Origin: Rhexocercosporidium sp. MPI-PUGE-AT-0058
Taxonomy: Eukaryota; Ascomycota; Leotiomycetes; Helotiales
Direction of reading: 5' to 3'
Length of the DNA: 64,000 nucleotides
NCBI GenBank assembly: GCA_020746875.1
Contig: JAGTJL010000005.1
Coordinates: forward strand, 1,860,001-1,924,000
Of this stretch, positions 57,484-64,000 are shown piece by piece. A program made the position numbers and the translations under genes. Within the stretch, counting starts at the first letter, position 1; every line of letters begins with the position of its first letter. Below the pieces are notes generated by a model that ran no database searches, was not told where the DNA came from, and was given only the letters and a program-made list of their open reading frames with translations.

Positions 57484-59930
57484 GTCGGTTCCCCTGTGTG
57501 AAGCTGCGGGCTCTCGCTTACAATCGGTGAAAGCGAGTGTCGTAGGAAAGCAAGTATCGCGTATAAATTACTTACTTTATTAAAATTTAGCGGGCCGACT
57601 ATAAAAATTTAAATAATTTAAATAATTATAATAAAAGTAAATTCTTATAATTCTTAAAATACTATGAAATCTGCATTTCGTGTAATTAAGTTAATAAAGC
57701 CCGTATTAAACTTTACGTTAGAGCTTTTTACGTATATTTATTATAAAAGGCTAAACTTAATATATTTAATTCTTAAACCTTTTTATTTATAAGTATTTTT
57801 AATATAAAAGAGTATTTCTTTATCGTTAAGCTCTTTTTTAAAGTCTCGTTTTAGTTATATTGTAGTATATAAATACTCGTAATAACCTTTTGGCGTCTTA
57901 TTAATTGCTTTTAAAAGGGTAAGGTTTTTATTAGGCTTTCGATTAGGAATTAAGTCCTTTGGCGTAAGAAAGTCGCTATTTGCTTTATAAATATTAATCC
58001 TTTTCTTCTTCTTTTTATTTTCTTTTTTAGCTTAAACCCTAGCGATACGTAAAGCTTTAATGGACTTGTTAATTATAATTTAAAGAGCTTTCTAAGCCTT
58101 GCGTAAAGCTTCTCCTCGCTTGGCATTATTGCGTATACGTATCCTCTCCCTTAAATCCCCTACATTTACAAAGGAACCACTTTTATGGATACTTCGACGT
58201 GATATTTACTTTGATTTTCTCTTAAAGAGTAGTATACTCAATCGTCGTCAAATGCGCCTTATAGAGGTTTATAGCCGTATTAATTATAGTCGTTTGGAAA
58301 AGCTCCTTTGAGTTATCAGAGAATTGCGTAAGGTTTCTTTTAATAAATAACTAAATAACGAATATAATATTTCATAACTTATATAGCCTTATTAAAAGCA
58401 ATTTAAGAAGATTTAATTCTTAATCTTTATTAATAATATCTTTAAATATTCTCTTTTTCCGGCTATATACTCGTATCTTTTAAAGGCTAGCTTTTAAAGA
58501 TAATAGCCACATACTAGAAGTCTTAAAAGCTCCTTTAATTATATATACTTTTATTATATTCCTTTTAATTTTAATAAGATCTCGGAAGAAAGAAGTAATA
58601 TTATACCCAAAATCAAAACTACGTAAAATAGTTTAAATATATACATTTTCAAAGTGCTTTTAAGAGCGAAAGATATCGATATTAAAAGGTTATAAAATAT
58701 ACGTTAAATAAAAAGAAAACTAAAAGACGTAAATATAATTCTCTATTAGTTTAAGAATAAATAAATTATATGAATAAGACTTATATCCGTCGCAAAGTAA
58801 TAGTTTTCACGGCTTATTTGGCCTTACGTAAGAGTACTTAATTAAGTAATTAATATACTTGATAATAATTTAATTATTAATATAATCGGTATCTAAGCAA
58901 TTAATACGCTTTTTATTAATTAAGTTATTATTTATTTAATTATTTATAATTTTCTTTTTTAAAATAATAATATATAATAATAACGTCTTAATTTCGTTTA
59001 TACGAATAGTTTTTATAATCGTTATAGATTTGCGATTCTTGGACGAAGACGTATATAACTCCTTAACTTTTATTAAAACGATTACTTACTCTTTTATAAA
59101 ACAACTAATTTTAACACTAGATTCGTTTATATTTAAGACTTTTTTGCCTTTATTAATCTCGTATTCTTGCATTATATTTTCTAACTCTTTAAATTAAGCT
59201 TTAACGTCGTTTTCTGTATAAGAATTAACTTAAGTATGCGCAATTAACTTAATATAAATAATATAAAGAAAAGTGTTCTTTTTTAATTAATTAATAAACT
59301 AGCGCTTTAATAAAGGAGGTAAAGGAGGAACTATTTATTATATTAAAGTTAGTAATTATTAAAGTCAATAAGCATACGTTCTTATAACTCTTAAATATAA
59401 AATCGTGCCTAAAACTATCTTAAAAGTCGCGCCTATGCCGCCTTCCCATTATTTATAATAATATTATCGAATTGCCTCGTCTTATTATTTTATTAAAATT
59501 TTATTATTTCCTTTATAAGAATTATATAATTCTTAAGGATTCCGAGCCTTTGCTTTCTTATGACGTAGTATTAATTGCCTTAACGTAAGTTCTTTTATGA
59601 AATACACATTTGTTATAAAAGTAAGTAAGTCGTCGGGGTTCTTAATGGCCTATTGTCGTGTTTTCTTATAAGCTTTATTATAATTTGCCTTTATAGTATG
59701 GATTTTAAAGTAATTAATAATTAAGAATATCGCGATACTTAAAAATACGGAATTATAATATAAATAAAAAGGGAATTATTAAAGTCGTAATAGAAGGAGA
59801 CTGCGTTTTAGTGGGGATTTAAGTGGAAAGCTTGCTTTCGGTTATCTTTTGCGCGACACTTGCTTTCCTGCGACATCTCGCTTTCACCGACTGTAAGCGA
59901 GAGCCCGCAGCTTCACATAGGGCAACCGAC
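57484..59930. mobile_element. 2447-bp TA-flanked DNA transposon, RIP-decayed inside
   Basis: Left end GTCGGTTCCCCTGTGTGAAG, right end inverse of GTCGGTTGCCCTATGTGAAG. The inverted repeats run about 85 bp and include GCTGCGGGCTCTCGCTTACA then GAAAGCGAGTG...GGAAAGCAAGT. TA lies on both sides (57,482-57,483 and 59,931-59,932). It interrupts the integrase relic of the third gypsy. TA target and paired AAGCGAG/AAGCAAG sub-repeats point to a Tc1/mariner superfamily member, perhaps a pogo relative. The interior is stop-rich, and the 70-codon frame at 58,099 is not a recognisable piece. The ends stayed GC-rich while the interior decayed. Same family as the MITE at 13,959-14,331. Confidence 0.85.
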
Positions 59931-62840
59931 TATTACTGCTATAAATTATTTAAAAGATTAATTATTAATAAAAGATCGGAAAATCAAAGAATCGCTTAAG
60001 CTTTCATAATTAAATATAATATTTAAAAGATTTAATCTCGGCGTATAATTTTAAAAGCAACTGAATAACGGAAAAAGCTTATTAAGATATTTTAAATGAT
60101 CTTTTTGTCGGACAGAATATCACGTGGTTACAGGATAAAGAGGCTATATAGCCAAATACGCAGTTTACAGACTGCGGGTCCGCTTTTTGTACGTCACTTT
60201 TTAAAATAATAAAAAAAAGCTTTTATTATTAAATACAAAAGTTCGCGCATATTTTATTCGCTTTACAGACGTTTAATTATTAATTAATAAGAATAATATT
60301 ATTCTTTTTATTATACGAACGAGAGCTTGTATTATTTCTTGAAAATAAATTCTTGATTTAAAAATTATATAATTATAAATAAATTAAAATAAAAATTAAT
60401 TTTTACATAATAAAATATTAATAACTAAATTCCGTAATATGAATATTTAGGAAATTATTTTATAAAAGAAATAATATAAAAAAGCAAATAAAGTATTTTA
60501 AAATAAAACGAAAAATATAAAAAATATACCGATTCGAGAAAGGAATTTATTTTTAATATGTAATATAAAACGTATAATCAATCTCTCGGCAAATAATAAG
60601 TTTAATAATTAATAACTAAGACTATTCCGAGTATCGAAAGTAAATAATAAGAAAAGTTATTACTTTTTTTTACGAATTCAATAAAGTTCTTTTACGAAAT
60701 ACTTTTTTAATAAATCGATTAAAATAATTTTATTAACGAGATTAAATCTTATTTTTATCAAATTTTAATTCTTAAACTATTTCCGAAGACTTAAACGAAG
60801 AATTAAATAATAGCGAATTCGAAGATTTTAAAGCCGAAATTATATTATTAACAATTAAAGAGCGTTAAATTCTATCTTATATTTAAATTATCTTTCTTTT
60901 ACTAATATAAGCTTAAAAAGCCGCTTATAAGATTTTTTTTTTAATTTCTTATATATATTTTTTTTTCGGCAGTAAAATTACTTCCGATTATAATTAAAAA
61001 TAAATATTTAATAATTTTTATAACTTTTAATTTTATTTGCTTTTTTCATTTCTTTTCTTTTGATTATATTACGCGTATTGTCTAAGTCTTTTAATTCTTT
61101 ATTACGTTTCGTCTTTTATTTTATTTTTATTTTTTAGATTTTTAAAAATAAGCTTTTTTTTAAAACTTTAATCTTTAATATAAAAGCTTAATCTTGTATA
61201 TTTCCTTTTTTATTATTTCTTAAGTCGTTAATTGCTTTCTTTTATTACTAATTATTACCTTTTAAGTAAAGTTAAAATACTTTTCGCTTAAGATTATTTA
61301 TTTACTTTATTTAATTTAAAATCACGTATATTTACTTAAAAAGAAAATATTATAAGAAGTATTAATTTCTTAATTAAGAATAAGCTAATAATTTTATTAT
61401 ATATTATAAAAAGAGAAGAAATTCTCTAAGGCGAAAAGATTAATAAGCTCGCTTAAGAAATACTTAAACTAGTTTTCCTTATATCTTACTTTAATTCCTT
61501 ATATTAATTATATGAAATTTCAAGAATCCTCGATCTGGGCTAAGTCTTTATAAAAACCTCGAAAGTTATTTTAAATTAGAAAATCTAGCCGAATTTGACT
61601 CGTGATTCCGGATTAGGAATTAAATTACTTATAAAAATATTACTTAAATTAAACCGAATAAGAAATCGGCTAAAAGCAATTTATAATCCCGGCTTATTAA
61701 TTATAAAGCGTATTGCTATTAGCTTAACGGTTATAATAAAAAATATATTAAATAACGAAATTTAAGGAATCGCCGGATTTTTATTCAGGTTTAATTTAAG
61801 CGGAAGTTTAAGCTTTAAAAGCTTTAAGTAATTAATTACTTTAATAAAGTTTAAATTTAAAGTTATTATAAAGCGAACTCGTGATCCCGGATTAGAACTC
61901 GTGCTTTTTATTTTATTTAAAAGAAAAACGTTGACTTCGATTGCCGAAATTAAAAAAGTTTTTATTATTTTTAAACCGGTCGAGAAACGATTTTTAATAA
62001 ATATAAGAAATAATAATATTAAGTAGGGTTTAAAAATAACGGATAATAATCTTATTAATTAATAAGAAATAACTTTTAAGTATTTAATAAAAGGAAAAAA
62101 AATTCGATAAAAAAGAATATAATCGGAGTAATAAGACTTTTTATTACTAAGTCTAAAATATAATAAATAAGAGAAATAAGCGATTTAATAATAAAAAAAC
62201 CTTAATTAATTACTTATTTTTAATCGAGTAAAGATATTTCGAAAATATTATATAAAAATAATAAGTAAGAATAAAGCCCGAGGGCAGCTTATTACGTTAA
62301 TAAAGAAAGTTAAAGCGTTTTCTTTAATAATTGAAGCTTTAAATAAGTTTATCTTCGATAAAGCTTAACTAAAGCGAATCGAAGGAGAAGGCGCGTTAAG
62401 AAATCGAAAGAGTATTAAGCTTTCGCTTAATATTATTAATTAATATTAAATAGCGCAAAAAAATAACGCAGACTTTTTTAAGAAAATCTAGATTCTTTTA
62501 TTAATTAAAGCTCTCGCTAAGATTAAATTTAAAGTTTCTTATTATAAATTCTTTATTTCTACGAATAAAAATAAGATTATATTATTAAAAGACTTTTCAA
62601 ATAAAGGTGAGACGTTTATTTTTATTATCAATAAGTAAGAAACTATTCTTAAAGAAATAAAATAATTAATCGTAATTCCTAATCCCGGATTAAAAGTCAC
62701 CGCTTTTTAAATAATTAATTTAGCGTCTCCGATTCCGGATCTTGAATTAATAATTAAAGTTCTTAAAGCAATCGAATAATTAATCGCGATTCTTAATTCC
62801 GGATTAAAAGTCGATAAAGTTATAAACTTAGCTTTATTTT
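59931..62840. other. RIP-mutated gypsy tail and unassigned repeat sequence
   Basis: The first ~170 bp continue the gypsy integrase. About 60,104-60,205 is a GC-richer patch (TCGGACAGAATATCACGTGG). Further on, a degenerate motif ATTCCCGGATTAGGAATT/ATCCCGGATTAAAAGTC recurs near 61,600, 61,890, 62,680, 62,735 and 62,800, and a similar one sits at 49,803 before copy E. No gene. Confidence 0.5.
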
Positions 62841-64000
62841 GGCCACAGCTAAATCCACCTATGGAAATAACTAAATTAACTCATACTAAGGAATTTCGAG
62901 GAATCCGAAAGGTGTATTTATTAACCTTGCCCTGCCATACAAATTTATACTACGGGGCAAGGGCTACTTATGTATTCTACGTAATTATGCTAATTCATTT
63001 AACTTAAAATCTATATCCTACGTATATACTTCTACCCCTTTAATTATATCCCTTTATATTATACTTATAGAAGCTATAATAACACTTAGTATACTATTTA
63101 ATTAATAAATAAATAATATCTTATATATATAACCCCTCTCGCGTTAAATTCCTCGCTCGTATATATTCTAATACTTATACTAAAGCCTTTGCATAGCTAA
63201 TGCAGTCGATAATAACTGATTTTATATTATAAAAATCTACGGTATTAATAATATAATTAATTTAAGGACCGGTAAAGCTAAGCTTAATAAACGCTTAAAA
63301 AGAGAGCGATTTCTACGAGTACTTAAAGGTGCTACTCGACCTCCTCCTAAAGCACTTTTAAGCTTACTCTTCCCTTTTACTTTTATTAAATTTAAAAGAG
63401 GAAAAGGTTTTAAAATAATAATTTTAAAAAAAGTATATTTTTATAATTTAAAATAATATTAATAAAAATATAAATCTTTAAGTAAAATCACCTTATACTC
63501 TTGCTTTCTTTTATAAATAATATATTAGTAAAGGAGACTAAGAGCTTTTTATATTATATACGTATAAATATTAAAAAGAGGACTAGAGGCTAAGAGCTTA
63601 TTATGCTCTTAATTAATTTAAAGTAATACGTAGCTATAGATAAATTAAAAAATAATAATAAAAAGAGGGATATTTATATTATAGCGAGGCCGTAATTACT
63701 ACTTAATAATAATTGTCTTAATACTTTATTAATATGCGGTCCAAAAAAGCTTTATTTTAAGAAAAACACTACGTAAATTACCGTGGCCACGTTATAAATA
63801 CGCCTTAAAAGTAATATAATAACCTTTGATAAGGCTAGTAATAGTAATATTAAAGTAATATAATTAATTAACTTAAAAGATAATAAACTTTTCCTTTTAA
63901 TGGAGCTAAGTACTCTTATAATAACTTATAGCTCTCGTAAGAAACTCGACACGTAGCCTTTTAAGTATAATATTAAAAAGTCTCTTTAATTATATTAAAA
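62841..64000. mobile_element. hAT-like element, long copy G, cut by the window end
   Basis: Left end GGCCACAGCTAAATCCACCT at 62,841, then sequence homologous to the interior of copy E (for example TATACTT..CCCCTTTAATTATATCCCTTTA near 63,020 and the TAAGTACTCTTATAATA..TTATAG segment near 63,910, matching 50,885). The right end lies outside the window. Confidence 0.8.

Larger units (their letters stand above)
46821..62840 (+). mobile_element. Third gypsy-type element, heavily interrupted
   Basis: Plus-strand relics of one gypsy polyprotein recur between younger insertions. A gag-like region lies at 46,860-48,600. A protease motif near 48,670-48,720 reads TIDCEAEINII. RT runs at about 54,850-55,500 and RNase H at 55,560-56,130 (LNGA-type sequence either side of a short insert). 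Integrase is at 57,140-57,480, resuming at 59,931-60,100 (DLSEWTEGKALKS-type sequence in one frame). A tail follows to about 60,780. No LTR pair was found, so both boundaries are approximate, and 60,780-62,840 may belong to something else. Interruptions: hAT-like copies D, E and F, a TA-flanked transposon and a short GC-richer insert. Confidence 0.6.

Noticed and set aside
58099..58311. 70-codon frame as transposase fragment
   Set aside because: No DDE or helix-turn-helix motif could be seen; left as part of the decayed element.
19212..64000. CRISPR array, tRNA or rRNA genes in the AT-rich tract
   Set aside because: No regular direct repeats with spacers, no cloverleaf-like segment or rRNA block was seen; the organism is eukaryotic.
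19212..64000. Mitochondrial or plasmid origin of the AT-rich DNA
   Set aside because: It carries nuclear LTR retrotransposons and keeps CG while losing CA/TG, which points to nuclear RIP, not to mitochondrial composition.

Overview
The window comes from the nuclear genome of a filamentous ascomycete (Pezizomycotina). Evidence: short introns (about 46-118 nt) with GTRNGT-type donors and CTAAC/CTGAC branch sites, fungal-type genes (CipC-like protein, NCS1-Fur permease, filamentous-fungus forms of ATP synthase f and complex I NDUFS4), and a long AT-rich tract with the signature of repeat-induced point mutation (RIP: CA and TG nearly gone, TA everywhere, CG retained). I cannot name the species; a Leotiomycete-like fungus would fit, but that is a guess.

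There are two compartments. Positions 1 to about 18,960 are a normal gene-bearing arm with seven supported genes. In order: an unrecognised low-complexity protein (-, cut by the window start); ATP synthase subunit f (-) and the complex I subunit NDUFS4 (+), divergent from a shared 305-bp promoter; a small secreted, probably GPI-anchored protein (+); the spliceosomal DEAH helicase Prp22 (+, intronless); a CipC-like small protein (-); and an intron-rich uracil/allantoin-type NCS1 permease (+). Exon structures were built by hand and checked for reading frame. One 373-bp TA-flanked MITE (13,959-14,331) sits in this arm.

From about 19.0 kb to the end the window is almost wholly RIP-mutated transposon sequence with no conserved host gene. 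It can be read as layers. A Ty3/gypsy chromovirus (23,364-46,002) was split by a piggyBac-like transposon (27,206-43,776). That was split by a second gypsy element in minus orientation (28,093-42,609), which was itself split by a Ty1/copia element (30,805-38,153). Most joins are dated by LTR pairs of equal length and 5-bp target duplications that differ only by RIP-type transitions. Further right, a third gypsy type (about 46.8 to about 62.8 kb) is broken by several hAT-like elements and by a 2.4-kb TA-flanked DNA transposon.

The hAT-like family (ends GGCCAYAGCTAAATC, 8-bp target duplications) occurs at least seven times, as small MITEs and as longer copies. Inside one long copy lies the only intact mobile gene in the tract: a Fot1/pogo-type transposon (51,833-53,687) with 54-bp perfect inverted repeats, an open 541-codon transposase and no RIP. 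It therefore arrived after the surrounding sequence was mutated.
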